A stretch of DNA of 14,330 nt from contig CAMWQV010000013.1 of assembly GCA_947176425.1 (NCBI GenBank), forward strand, positions 1-14,330, given 5' to 3'. The stretch is from an uncultured Clostridia bacterium (GTDB lineage Bacteria; Bacillota; Clostridia; Oscillospirales; Oscillospiraceae). Below, one piece after another: positions 5,984-13,465 of the stretch; positions within the stretch are counted from its first letter, which is position 1, and every line of letters starts with the position of its first letter. A program made the position numbers and the translations under genes. The notes under the pieces are model-generated. The model did not search any database, was not told where the DNA came from, and worked only from the letters and a program-made list of their open reading frames with translations.

Positions 5984-8200
5984 TCAGGGAAGCAGCGCAC
6001 CCTCCGGAATCAGCGCCGCACCAATCGCGCCGCTGTCAGAAAAATAAGAGTTCAAAATAGATACCGCGCAGGCAGCCAGCGCCGAACCGCTGTCGCCCTT
6101 CTCGATCACGATAGCCACCGCAATCTCCGGATCGTCAAAGGGGGCGTAGCAGACGAATACGCCGTTGGTCTGTCCGTCGCCCATCTGTACGCTGCCCGTC
6201 TTCGCACCGGCGGTCACAATGCAGTTTTTGAAATGGTTTGCGACGCCGCTCCCTGTCCGAACCAGATCGCCTGTGCCTTTCTTAATTGCCTCCAGAGTTC
6301 CGGAAGATATCTCCACTGTACTCAGAAGCTCCGGCTCGTGGCTGTACAGCAGCTCGCTGCCGTCATAGGACATGATGTCTTTCAGCAGGTGGCAGTCGTA
6401 ACGCTCCCCGCCGCGCACCAGAGTAGCTACATAGTTGGCGATTTGAAGCGGCGTATACACACTGCTGTGGCCGATTGCTATTTGCAGAACATTACCGGGG
6501 TTCCATGTCTGGCCCTGGGATTCGGCATACTCCGGACTGTCCACAATCCCTTTTGCCTCCCGTAATTCAATTCCAGTCGGCTGTCCCAGGCCGAACCCTC
6601 TGACATACTCGTTCAGCGTCTCAATCCCCACCAGCCGCCCGACCTCATAGAAGAAGTAGTTGCAGCTGTGATAGATCGCCTGGGAAACATTAATCCGTCC
6701 GTGCGTCCTGCCGTACTGCCGGTAAATCCAGCAGGCGGGCGTGTAGCTGCTCCAGTATGTGTAGCGGCCTTTGGTCAGAATCGTGGAAGTGGGCGTGATG
6801 ACGCTGGATTCCATTGCCGCTGTCGCCGTACAGAGCTTGAAGGTGGAACCGGGGGAGTAGGTGCCGGACAGGGCGCGGTTTACAAAGGGCCGTCCCGGAT
6901 TGGAGGACAATTCCGACAGGTCCTCTCTATATGTCCGCTGGCTGTACGTCGGGTAAGTCGCCATTGCCAAGACGCTGCTGTCCTCAACGCTCACTACAAC
7001 CGCCGCGCCGCCGCGGTCCAGACTGCCGTCAGCGTCGTTCATCTCCAGAATACGCTCCTCCAGCGCCTTCTCAACCGCCTCCTGGAAATCGATATCAATC
7101 GTCAGCGCAACCGTGCCGCCGGGCTTTGGCTCGATAGAATAAATCTCGTCCGTAATCTTGCCGTCCCGGTCGGTGGTAATCAGCCGCTTGCCGTCCAGAC
7201 CGCACAGATAATCCTCAAAGGCTTTTTCCACGCCGTCCTTCCCCACTTTGTCGTCCCACTGGTAGTGGTGGATCGCGGACAGATCTTCACCGGCGGCTTT
7301 TGCGGCCTCATACGGCGCATTCAGGGCGTCGCGCTCCTCTTTGTTGGCAATATCGCCCACCCGTCCCAGAATGTGCGCCGCATAGTCCGTGTTATACTGC
7401 CGTTCGGATTTGTGGCTGATGACGACTCCGTCAAACTGTCCGTCTGTCAGAACTGAGATCAGTTCCACAGACACATCCTCCGCAAAGACGTAATGGATCG
7501 TAACTGTGTACGGGTCTTTCAGCGAACGCAGAGCCAGTTCATACAGCACCCCGGCGACCAGCCGCGCATCTGTATCAGACATATCTTCCGGAAGTCCGAA
7601 ATCCTTCCGCATCAATTCGATCAGCCGGTTTGCGGAGAGGGAATTAGCGGTGGTGTCCAGCGTTGTTTTCAGTCCTTCGCTCATCATCGGGTAAGAAGTG
7701 TTGGAAGTAATTGCCGTTTCAGACCACTCCCGGTCCCGGAGATACCCCTGCAAACGGCTCCGCTGGACATCCGTAACGGAGGAAATCGTATAGGCAAAGG
7801 GCGCCTGTGCCGTTACCGGAAGGCCGTCATTCCATTCCACGCCGTACTCCCGGCAGAGGCTGATCAGACGGTACGCCGCCAGCGCAACGCTTCGTTTCCG
7901 GCTGAGAGCGGTATTGTCGGGAACCAGCGTATTGTCCGTAGGGACCAGCGATGAGTCAAACGTGATCGTGTAAATCTCCCGGTTCGTTACCAAAACCTTA
8001 CCGTTGCGGTCAGTAATAGGCCCGCGGGAACTGACCACTGTCTCAGACCGTGTTACTTGTGTATTGGACTGCGCAAGATATTTGCTGCCGTTAATAATCT
8101 GCGCATTGTGCAGCAAAAAAACAAAAGCGATCAGACAGGCCGAAAAAAATACCAGCAGAATATTAGAGCGGATTTGAAAGCTGTGTCTGTTTTCTTCCAA
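5984..8200 (-). CDS. mrdA: Class B penicillin-binding protein 2 (elongation transpeptidase)
   Basis: Membrane-anchored D,D-transpeptidase that cross-links peptidoglycan during side-wall growth with the Mre/Rod complex. It has 738 residues: a short cytoplasmic start, one membrane segment at about 13-31, and the class B dimerisation domain from about 55 (SSRGPITDRNG is the usual opening motif). The C-terminal transpeptidase domain runs from about 395. The three active-site motifs are intact: STFK at 452-455 (Ser452 nucleophile), SCN at 512-514 and KTG at 667-669. The start is a TTG at 8198-8200, preceded by AAAGGAG with a 10-base spacer; an N-terminal MEENRHSF-type cytoplasmic tail supports it. 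It follows mreD by 22 bp. A SpoVD/FtsI-like role is less likely because of the mreCD context. Confidence 0.94.
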   Translation of the reverse strand: MEENRHSFQIRSNILLVFFSACLIAFVFLLHNAQIINGSKYLAQSNTQVTRSETVVSSRGPITDRNGKVLVTNREIYTITFDSSLVPTDNTLVPDNTALSRKRSVALAAYRLISLCREYGVEWNDGLPVTAQAPFAYTISSVTDVQRSRLQGYLRDREWSETAITSNTSYPMMSEGLKTTLDTTANSLSANRLIELMRKDFGLPEDMSDTDARLVAGVLYELALRSLKDPYTVTIHYVFAEDVSVELISVLTDGQFDGVVISHKSERQYNTDYAAHILGRVGDIANKEERDALNAPYEAAKAAGEDLSAIHHYQWDDKVGKDGVEKAFEDYLCGLDGKRLITTDRDGKITDEIYSIEPKPGGTVALTIDIDFQEAVEKALEERILEMNDADGSLDRGGAAVVVSVEDSSVLAMATYPTYSQRTYREDLSELSSNPGRPFVNRALSGTYSPGSTFKLCTATAAMESSVITPTSTILTKGRYTYWSSYTPACWIYRQYGRTHGRINVSQAIYHSCNYFFYEVGRLVGIETLNEYVRGFGLGQPTGIELREAKGIVDSPEYAESQGQTWNPGNVLQIAIGHSSVYTPLQIANYVATLVRGGERYDCHLLKDIMSYDGSELLYSHEPELLSTVEISSGTLEAIKKGTGDLVRTGSGVANHFKNCIVTAGAKTGSVQMGDGQTNGVFVCYAPFDDPEIAVAIVIEKGDSGSALAACAVSILNSYFSDSGAIGAALIPEGALLP

Positions 8201-8222
8201 AATACAGAATCTCCTTTCTTTA

Positions 8223-8732
8223 TCAGTAGTCTACCGCGCAGCTTTTATGAATTGCACGATAGAGGGGAAGTACAAGCAGCGCGGCCGGAAGGGTCAGCAG
8301 CGATTCTGTCAGCGCGGTCCAGGCCATCAGACGGACGTGCGGCCCGCCGGTCAAAATTTGGATAAAGACCCGTAAACCGCTGGTCAGGAGCAGCGCGCCG
8401 AGAGAGATAAACAATCCGCTGAAGAAGCCCGGCGACAGCAGGTTTTCAGCGATCTTGGAAGCCAGCAGCGCCGTGATCACAAACGCGATTGTAAAGAACC
8501 CGTCAAACGGTCCGTACAGCAGCAAATCGCAGACGGTCCCCAGCACAAGGGCAAACAGCGGTCCCCTCCTCGGCCCCTCATACATCGCCGCCACCGCCGG
8601 AAGAACAGGGTACAGAAACGGCGTCACGTTAAACACCCTGATATGGTTCAGCACCAGCGACTGTACCGCGAACAGGAGCAGCGTAGCCAGAGCGTACACC
8701 GTCCACTTGAAAGCCACATAACTTTTGGGCAT
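8223..8732 (-). CDS. mreD: Rod shape-determining protein MreD
   Basis: Integral membrane component of the elongation (Rod) complex. The 169 residues are strongly hydrophobic with about five membrane segments (roughly 9-27, 37-50, 56-72, 77-95 and 100-128, with another near 138-158). No catalytic motif is expected. MreD proteins diverge widely in sequence, so the call rests on size, membrane pattern and position: mreC ends 32 bp upstream and a class B PBP starts 22 bp downstream. The ATG at 8730-8732 has AAAGGTGG upstream. Confidence 0.88.
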   Translation of the reverse strand: MPKSYVAFKWTVYALATLLLFAVQSLVLNHIRVFNVTPFLYPVLPAVAAMYEGPRRGPLFALVLGTVCDLLLYGPFDGFFTIAFVITALLASKIAENLLSPGFFSGLFISLGALLLTSGLRVFIQILTGGPHVRLMAWTALTESLLTLPAALLVLPLYRAIHKSCAVDY

Positions 8733-8764
8733 ACCATCCCACCTTTATAACAGATATTTTCGGA

Positions 8765-9604
8765 TCAATCGGAGATATCAAAATCCGTAATAACGAACAC
8801 CTGCGTCAGCGTATCCATATTGACCTCCGGCCGGACAACCGCGATTTGTGACATACCGTCATCACCGGGCCGGACTTCCTCCACATAGCCGATTACCAGC
8901 TGCGACGGATAATACTCGCCCAATCCGGACGTCACGATCAGGTCGCCGGAAACCAGATCTGGATTTGTTCCCAGATACCCCAGCGACAGCCGGCCCTCTC
9001 TCATCAGCGAGAAATCGCCCAGCGCGACCGCGCTGACGCCGCTGCGGAAGACCAGTGCGCCGATAGAGGATTCGCTGTCCAGGATTGTGCGGACTGTGGA
9101 CCAGTTCAGGCCGGTTTTTGTGACCACACCAATCAAATCGCCGGTCTCCGTGACCACACAGTCACCGACAGCGATATCATGCATCGTACCCTTATTGATT
9201 GTCAGCATACTGGACCAGTTGGAGGCGTCCTGTACAAGGATGCGGGCGGATTCAAAGGACAGTTCCCTGCGCTGTTCCCGCAGATTCAGCAGGGAACGGA
9301 GGCGGGCATTTTCCTCACGGTCCGCCACCGCCTGCCGGACATCTTCTTCCATTTCAGCTATTTTCTGTTTCAGTTCTTTGTTCTCGGCTTCCAGGGCGTC
9401 AAACTCCGTCAGGTAAGCCGTCCAATGTCCCACGCCATTGGAAATCGCTGCGGACGCGGACCGGAAAGGACTGGCTATGATACCGGCAATATTCGGCATA
9501 ACAGCGGAAGTGGTGGAGAAATAGGTCATGACGCTTAAAATGACTGCGACTGCGGTAGCGGCAGCCAGAAGAATGATCCAGAATTTATTGATCGGACGTT
9601 TCAC
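8765..9604 (-). CDS. mreC: Rod shape-determining protein MreC
   Basis: Bitopic membrane protein that links the cytoskeleton to PBP2 and activates it. It has 279 residues: a short basic cytoplasmic start, one membrane segment at about 9-28, a coiled coil at about 63-110 (EAENKELKQKIAEMEEDV and following), then the extracytoplasmic beta-barrel pair. The ending is short, without the long low-complexity tail some homologues carry. The start is a GTG at 9602-9604 with GGGAGG seven bases upstream; that Shine-Dalgarno overlaps the end of maf, so translation is probably coupled. No mreB precedes it, unlike the common mreB-mreC-mreD order. Confidence 0.95.
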   Translation of the reverse strand: MKRPINKFWIILLAAATAVAVILSVMTYFSTTSAVMPNIAGIIASPFRSASAAISNGVGHWTAYLTEFDALEAENKELKQKIAEMEEDVRQAVADREENARLRSLLNLREQRRELSFESARILVQDASNWSSMLTINKGTMHDIAVGDCVVTETGDLIGVVTKTGLNWSTVRTILDSESSIGALVFRSGVSAVALGDFSLMREGRLSLGYLGTNPDLVSGDLIVTSGLGEYYPSQLVIGYVEEVRPGDDGMSQIAVVRPEVNMDTLTQVFVITDFDISD

Positions 9605-9617
9605 GCCTCAGCCTCCC

Positions 9618-10193
9618 TCATAAAAGAAATACATGCCGTTCCGCCAGCATCCGCCCCAGACGGCACAGTGGCAGGCCCACAACATTGCAGTAATCCCCCT
9701 GGATCCCGGCAACGAACAGCGCGGCCCGTCCCTGGATTCCATAGGCTCCGGCTTTGTCCATTGGTTCGCCGGTGCGGATATAGCTGTGAATCTCCCCCTC
9801 TGTGAGCTGGCGGAACGTCACAGCGGTTGTTTCCACCTGCGTGTCTGTCCGGCCGTCCGCGCTGACAGATATGCCGGTACGCACATGATGGGTCTGTCCG
9901 GACAGGGCGGCCAGCATAGAGAAAGCTTCGTCTTCGCTTCGTGGTTTTCCCAGATGCAGGCTGTCCAGAAAAACCATCGTATCGGCGGCAATAATTAAAG
10001 CGTCAGAACCGGCCAGCAGAGCGGCGGCTTCTGCTTTTCTGCGGGAAAGAGCGGCAACGATTTCCTCCGGGGGCAGGGATGGTTCATAGGATTCATCCGT
10101 CTCCGGGACCAGCACCTGAAAATCACGCAGGCCGGATTGTTCCAGCAGCTGGCGGCGCCGTGGGGATTGGGATGCCAAGATGATGCGTGGCAT
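9618..10193 (-). CDS. maf: Maf-family nucleoside triphosphate pyrophosphatase
   Basis: Hydrolyses dTTP/UTP or modified nucleotides to the monophosphate; Maf is linked to septum formation and its gene often sits beside mre genes. The 191 residues are normal for the family. Signatures: ASQSPRRRQLL at 7-17 (substrate loop), AADTMV at 69-74 with catalytic Asp71, GKPRS at 82-86, and the later EPMDKAGAYGIQG and GDYCNVVGLPL stretches. The ATG at 10191-10193 has AGAGG about ten bases upstream. It follows dut by 32 bp, and 13 bp separate its stop from mreC. Confidence 0.95.
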   Translation of the reverse strand: MPRIILASQSPRRRQLLEQSGLRDFQVLVPETDESYEPSLPPEEIVAALSRRKAEAAALLAGSDALIIAADTMVFLDSLHLGKPRSEDEAFSMLAALSGQTHHVRTGISVSADGRTDTQVETTAVTFRQLTEGEIHSYIRTGEPMDKAGAYGIQGRAALFVAGIQGDYCNVVGLPLCRLGRMLAERHVFLL

Positions 10194-10225
10194 AGTTTCA
10201 AAACCTCTTTTCGTCAGTACGCGAT

Positions 10226-10672
10226 TCAGCGGCCCGTGGAACCGAAACCATTTTCACCGCGCTGTGTATGGGGGAGTTCCTCAACAATTTCGATCTCCGG
10301 ACACAGGACCGGCACAACCATCAGCTGTGCGATACGGTCTCCGGATTGAATTGTGTAGGGTGCGCTGCCGTTATTGCGCAGACCGATGCCCAGCGGTCCG
10401 CGGTAATCGGAGTCGATGACGCCGATATCGTTGGAGAGGGAAATGCTGTGCCGGACGCCCATGCTGCTGCGGACGGCAATAACTCCCACATAGCCGTCGG
10501 GTATCGCAGCAGCAATCCCGGTTGGAATGACAGCCTGCGCATTGGGCAGAATGGTGATGGGGGCGTCCAGGCAGGCGTGCAGGTCCAGCGCGGCGGCGCC
10601 GTCGGAGGCGTAATATGGAAGCGGAATTTCGGTCCCGATTTTAGGGGAGAGGGGTTTGATTTGGAGTTTCAC
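10226..10672 (-). CDS. dut: dUTP diphosphatase (trimeric dUTPase)
   Basis: Converts dUTP to dUMP and diphosphate, keeping uracil out of DNA and feeding dTMP synthesis. The 148 residues contain all five family motifs in order: AALDLHA (27-33), RSSMG (68-72), GVIDSDYRG (84-92, catalytic Asp87), GDRIAQL (111-117) and the C-terminal lid RGENGFGSTGR (138-148). The start is a GTG at 10670-10672, with AAGGAGG eight bases upstream. The same frame is open to 10933, but that extra stretch is antisense-like shadow of the U32 gene. The start region carries a near-parS sequence, GTTTCAC-T-GTGAAAC. The gene lies 28 bp after U32. Confidence 0.97.
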   Translation of the reverse strand: MKLQIKPLSPKIGTEIPLPYYASDGAAALDLHACLDAPITILPNAQAVIPTGIAAAIPDGYVGVIAVRSSMGVRHSISLSNDIGVIDSDYRGPLGIGLRNNGSAPYTIQSGDRIAQLMVVPVLCPEIEIVEELPHTQRGENGFGSTGR

Positions 10673-10700
10673 TGTGAAACCCTCCTTATGATAAAGCGAT

Positions 10701-12770
10701 CTATTCCACACCGCGGTAAAACAAACCGCGGGTAAATACTTTCGGTTTGCAGCCGCCTTCCCGGTAAGCCCGCAAAACGGCCGCACATTCTTCGGGTGAT
10801 TCCGTCGTGAAGCGCAGACAGCCGTAAGCCAAGCCGCAGCGGAGATAATCCGGTTTGTCCGCAAGATACATGATTTGGCTGTTTTCGATCTCACTGCGGC
10901 AGCCGAAAACGGACAGGACCGGAAAAACCTCACCCCGGCGGTCAGTAAGGCTGTGGAGAGAACCGCAGGAACGGTTTTTATCCCGGCAGGTCAGAGCATT
11001 GGAAATCAGGCAGTTTTCCGTCAGCATCAGCGGCAGGCGTCCATAGATAACCGCTTCACAAGGCAGGGGCTTACAGAGGTCGCGAATCTGCTGATACCGC
11101 AGCTCACAGGACAGCGCGGCGCTTGTCAGCCCCCATGATTTGATCTCCTGGAGGGAGCGGCTGTTAAAGATATTCAGAGCGAAGCCGCCCCGCAGGATAA
11201 AGTCTTCCGCAATTTTCAGCTGTCCGATATTCTGCACAGCGGCAGACGTACAGCCCTTTTTCCGCACCTGTTGAAGCAGCGCGGCAAGGGCGGGCAGCTC
11301 CGAATCCGTGCAGACGCGGGGAAGTACGGCGCAGAAGGTGGTGCTGCGGGAGGAGAGGTCAAATTCTTCCACCCGTTCCACCGGGAAATAGGTGATATCC
11401 GGTTCCAGCTCCAGCAAAGCGGAAGTCAGCTGCCGTCCGCTGGAGAGGGAAACGGTCAAAGCCAGTTCGGGACTGCCCGTACTGGCTTCCACCGGCTGGG
11501 GGTCAGGCAGTTCCCGCCGCTGGGACGGTTCGGAGCGCAGAGCGGACAGCCAGTCCAGCGCGGCGCGGCGCAGACTGTTGACGGCGCTGGCGGATAACGA
11601 GAGTCCGTTGTCCATGGTGACAAAAATTTCTGACGCACGGAATACCGTCCCGCCCATTTTGTTCAATCGTACCCGCAGATCATCCTCAGTCAGAGGGCGT
11701 GTGCGGGCGGGTTCCGGGACGGGGCCTTCTGCGCAGACACTATGGCCTTCTGCGTCGTTGACAGTCAGGGAGGCGGGGCGGTCTGCCAGAACAACAGCGG
11801 AAACAGTGACCGGAACAGTACGCCGCTCCCCCTGGGTATAAGAATTTCTTGCGTCACGAAATAATTCTGACGGTTCGGCGGCATTCTCCGGACGGAAGCC
11901 GAACATATGCGGGCCGGTCTTTCCCTGCCAGTATCCGTCCGTAAAGCCGTCACGGGAAAAAGCCAGGGTCAGCTGCTGCATTTCGTCGGAGGTAGGGGTG
12001 CGTTTTTCACGGATTAAACCCGCATAGATGCGGGTCACGACTGCCACATATTCCGCCCGTTTCATTCTGCCCTCCAGTTTAAGGATTGAGACGCCCATAT
12101 CCATCAATTCCGGAATGTGACCGGCAAGACAGGAATCCTTTAAACTCAGAGGCCGGCCCATTTTTTCGCTGTCCATCCGGTAAGGCAGGCGGCAAGGCTG
12201 GGCGCACAGACCGCGGTTTCCGCTGCGGCCGCCGATCAGCGCGCTCATGGCGCATTGGCCGGACCAGCACATACATAACGCGCCGTGTCCGAAAATTTCA
12301 ATCGGCACCGGGCTATTCTCACAGATCAGGCGGATATTTTCTCTGTCCAATTCCCGCCCCAGCACAACACAACGTATTCCCAGCGCGGCGGCGGCTTCCA
12401 CACCGGCCAAAGAATGGACGGTCATCTGTGTACTGCCGTGCAGGGGCAGGTCCGGAACAATCTGCCGTGCCAATGCCGCCAGGCCCCAGTCCTGAACGAT
12501 CACGGCATCCACACCGCACCGGGAAGCACGGCGCAGGGCATCGGCGGCTTGCGGCAGTTCGCGGTCGGACAGGAGGGTATTGAGAGTAAGATAAACCTTG
12601 ACACCCCGCAGGTGACAGTATCGCACGGCCTCGGGGAGTTCCTCATCCGAAAAATTTTTAGCAGACCGGCGGGCATTCCAGGCACCGCAGCCCAGATAGA
12701 CGGCGTCTGCACCGTTCTGAACAGCGGCAGCCATAGCGTCCCAATGACCGGCAGGGGCAAGCAGTTCCAT
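10701..12770 (-). CDS. U32 family peptidase-like protein with DUF3656-type C-terminus (RlhA-like)
   Basis: The U32 family is named for a collagenase, but its studied bacterial members are RNA-hydroxylation factors: RlhA (YdcP) acts on 23S rRNA and TrhP (YegQ) on tRNA U34. The protein has 689 residues. Residues 1-330 form the U32 domain, opening MELLAPAG and containing GADAVYLGC. The hallmark segment IFGHGALCMCWSGQC (159-173) and GGRSGNRGLCAQPCR (180-194) hold Cys166, Cys173, Cys189 and Cys193, the likely iron-sulfur ligands; KLEGRMK follows. The long C-terminal half fits DUF3656, as in RlhA rather than the shorter TrhP. The ATG at 12768-12770 overlaps the zapA TAA by one base (TAATG), a sign of translational coupling. 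The open frame to 12833 is not part of the gene. RlhA-like activity is inference from domain layout. Confidence 0.9.
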   Translation of the reverse strand: MELLAPAGHWDAMAAAVQNGADAVYLGCGAWNARRSAKNFSDEELPEAVRYCHLRGVKVYLTLNTLLSDRELPQAADALRRASRCGVDAVIVQDWGLAALARQIVPDLPLHGSTQMTVHSLAGVEAAAALGIRCVVLGRELDRENIRLICENSPVPIEIFGHGALCMCWSGQCAMSALIGGRSGNRGLCAQPCRLPYRMDSEKMGRPLSLKDSCLAGHIPELMDMGVSILKLEGRMKRAEYVAVVTRIYAGLIREKRTPTSDEMQQLTLAFSRDGFTDGYWQGKTGPHMFGFRPENAAEPSELFRDARNSYTQGERRTVPVTVSAVVLADRPASLTVNDAEGHSVCAEGPVPEPARTRPLTEDDLRVRLNKMGGTVFRASEIFVTMDNGLSLSASAVNSLRRAALDWLSALRSEPSQRRELPDPQPVEASTGSPELALTVSLSSGRQLTSALLELEPDITYFPVERVEEFDLSSRSTTFCAVLPRVCTDSELPALAALLQQVRKKGCTSAAVQNIGQLKIAEDFILRGGFALNIFNSRSLQEIKSWGLTSAALSCELRYQQIRDLCKPLPCEAVIYGRLPLMLTENCLISNALTCRDKNRSCGSLHSLTDRRGEVFPVLSVFGCRSEIENSQIMYLADKPDYLRCGLAYGCLRFTTESPEECAAVLRAYREGGCKPKVFTRGLFYRGVE
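10711..10731 (-). repeat. GC-rich hairpin at the 3' end of the U32 gene
   Basis: CCGCGGT (10711-10717) is the exact reverse complement of ACCGCGG (10725-10731), with a 7-base loop. It lies inside the last codons of U32, just ahead of dut. No T-run follows on the minus strand, so it does not look like a terminator; it could stabilise an mRNA end or be chance. Confidence 0.4.
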
Positions 12771-13108
12771 TATGATCCTTTCTTTTGCAGTTTCTCCAGC
12801 TGCTGCTGAAGCCTGAAAATTTCGCGTTTGCATTCGCTCAGTTCGTTTTTCATTTTATTCGCCTCGTCCAGATAGCTTTTCAGCTGTGTACGGAGATTTT
12901 CGGTGCTGCTCTGCTGTTTGAGCATTTCATCAGCCATATTTGCGGCGGCAAGAACGGCGGCGTCCATACGGCTGACGCGGCCGGACATCATCATTTCGCT
13001 CATACGGGTATCTACAAGAGCCGCGACTTTCTGCATATAAGAGGGATTTTCCTCTGCCATCAGAGTATATTCCTCGCCGCAGATACTTACAGTAATACGA
13101 TTTGCCAT
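12770..13108 (-). CDS. zapA: Cell division protein ZapA
   Basis: Small cytoplasmic protein that bundles and stabilises FtsZ filaments at the division ring. It has 112 residues. The N-terminal ZapA domain (about 3-60) opens ANRITVSICGEEYTL and contains MQKVAALVDTRM, the characteristic family pattern; the C-terminal half (about 70-110) is a long charged coiled coil. The ATG at 13106-13108 has GAGGAGG eight bases upstream. The frame is open to 13390, but that extension crosses the promoter and has no ribosome binding site, so I reject it. It is the first gene of the long cell-growth operon and is coupled to the U32 gene by a one-base overlap, a pairing common in Clostridia. Confidence 0.95.
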   Translation of the reverse strand: MANRITVSICGEEYTLMAEENPSYMQKVAALVDTRMSEMMMSGRVSRMDAAVLAAANMADEMLKQQSSTENLRTQLKSYLDEANKMKNELSECKREIFRLQQQLEKLQKKGS

Positions 13109-13141
13109 TACAATTCCTCCTCTTTCTCTCCATTTATATTT

Positions 13142-13171
13142 ATTGTATAAGGCTGCCGGAGCAGCTGTCAA
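13142..13171 (-). promoter_or_regulatory. Predicted sigma-A promoter of the zapA operon
   Basis: Minus strand: perfect -35 TTGACA (13166-13171), 18-bp spacer, -10 TACAAT (13142-13147), start near 13135, about 25 bases before the zapA ATG. The spacer contains a perfect 5-bp inverted repeat GCTGC-N4-GCAGC (13152-13165), a possible operator. Confidence 0.75.
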
Positions 13172-13194
13172 GAAATCGCAATAATTCATATTAA

Positions 13195-13222
13195 AGTATA
13201 ACAGATTCTGCCGGAAAAGCAA
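13195..13222 (-). promoter_or_regulatory. Possible second, upstream promoter of zapA
   Basis: Minus strand: TATACT at 13195-13200, preceded by TG one base away (extended -10), with a TTGCTT -35-like box 16 bp upstream. The -10 region TGTTATACT is identical to that of the predicted parA promoter. The -35 match is only moderate. Confidence 0.4.
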
Positions 13223-13401
13223 TCGTGAATCGAGATAGAAAAATGAATTTTTCATGAAATACCGGCTGCCGCAGGACAGGGCGCAGAAATATTTAAGACT
13301 TTTGTAACAAATGCCGCTGGTTTTCTTAACACTTTCCCGGTAATCTAATACTCGCAAGAGACAATAACTTCTTTTCATCCAATCTTCCAAAACATAAGCG
13401 G

Positions 13402-13444
13402 ACAGCGAGAGGTCAGATCCTTTCGCTGTTTTGCTTTCTCTGAC
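13402..13444 (+). ncRNA. Candidate structured 5' leader (hairpin with possible pseudoknot) of the GNAT gene
   Basis: ACAGCGAGAGG (13402-13412) pairs with CCTTTCGCTGT (13419-13429) over 11 bp, with one G-U pair and a 6-base loop. The stem is followed by TTTTGCTTTCTC, a terminator-like U-rich tract. Loop bases TCAGA (13413-13417) are complementary to TCTGA (13439-13443), which would form an H-type pseudoknot just upstream of the AAGGAGG at 13452-13458. No known riboswitch class is recognised. It may be an attenuator, a translation control element, or simply a terminator-like hairpin. Confidence 0.35.
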
Positions 13445-13465
13445 GAAGCCGAAGGAGGCGGTAAA

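Larger units (their letters stand above)
13109..13465. other. Intergenic region between divergent zapA and GNAT genes
   Basis: This 357-bp stretch holds the zapA promoter or promoters at its left end and a hairpin-containing leader for the GNAT gene at its right end. Between them (about 13225-13400) I see A/T-rich DNA with short palindromes such as TTTCATGAAA (13251-13260), but no gene, tRNA or T-box signature. No good plus-strand promoter for the GNAT gene stands out; TTAACA at 13326-13331 and TAATAC at 13346-13351 are too close together to be convincing. Confidence 0.6.

Noticed and set aside
5938..6565. Plus-strand open frame beginning MFHVKH across parS 3 and into the PBP2 gene
   Set aside because: MFHVKH is the other-strand translation of parS, and the rest is antisense to the well-supported PBP2 coding sequence.
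9598..9605. GTTTCACG half-parS at the mreC start
   Set aside because: Only one half-site, explained by GTG AAA CGT codons; no facing half.
10673..10933. Longer dut frame starting at 10933
   Set aside because: Overlaps the U32 coding region; dUTPase similarity and a strong AAGGAGG support the GTG at 10672.
12771..12833. U32 start at 12833
   Set aside because: The extra 21 residues lie in zapA; the family begins MELLAPAG, at the ATG coupled to the zapA stop.
13109..13390. 206-residue version of ZapA starting at 13390
   Set aside because: It would run through a consensus promoter and lacks a ribosome binding site; ZapA proteins begin at the internal ATG at 13108.
13302..13440. T-box or known riboswitch in the GNAT leader
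   Set aside because: No T-box sequence, specifier-like stem or recognisable riboswitch core; only the hairpin and loop complementarity can be supported.
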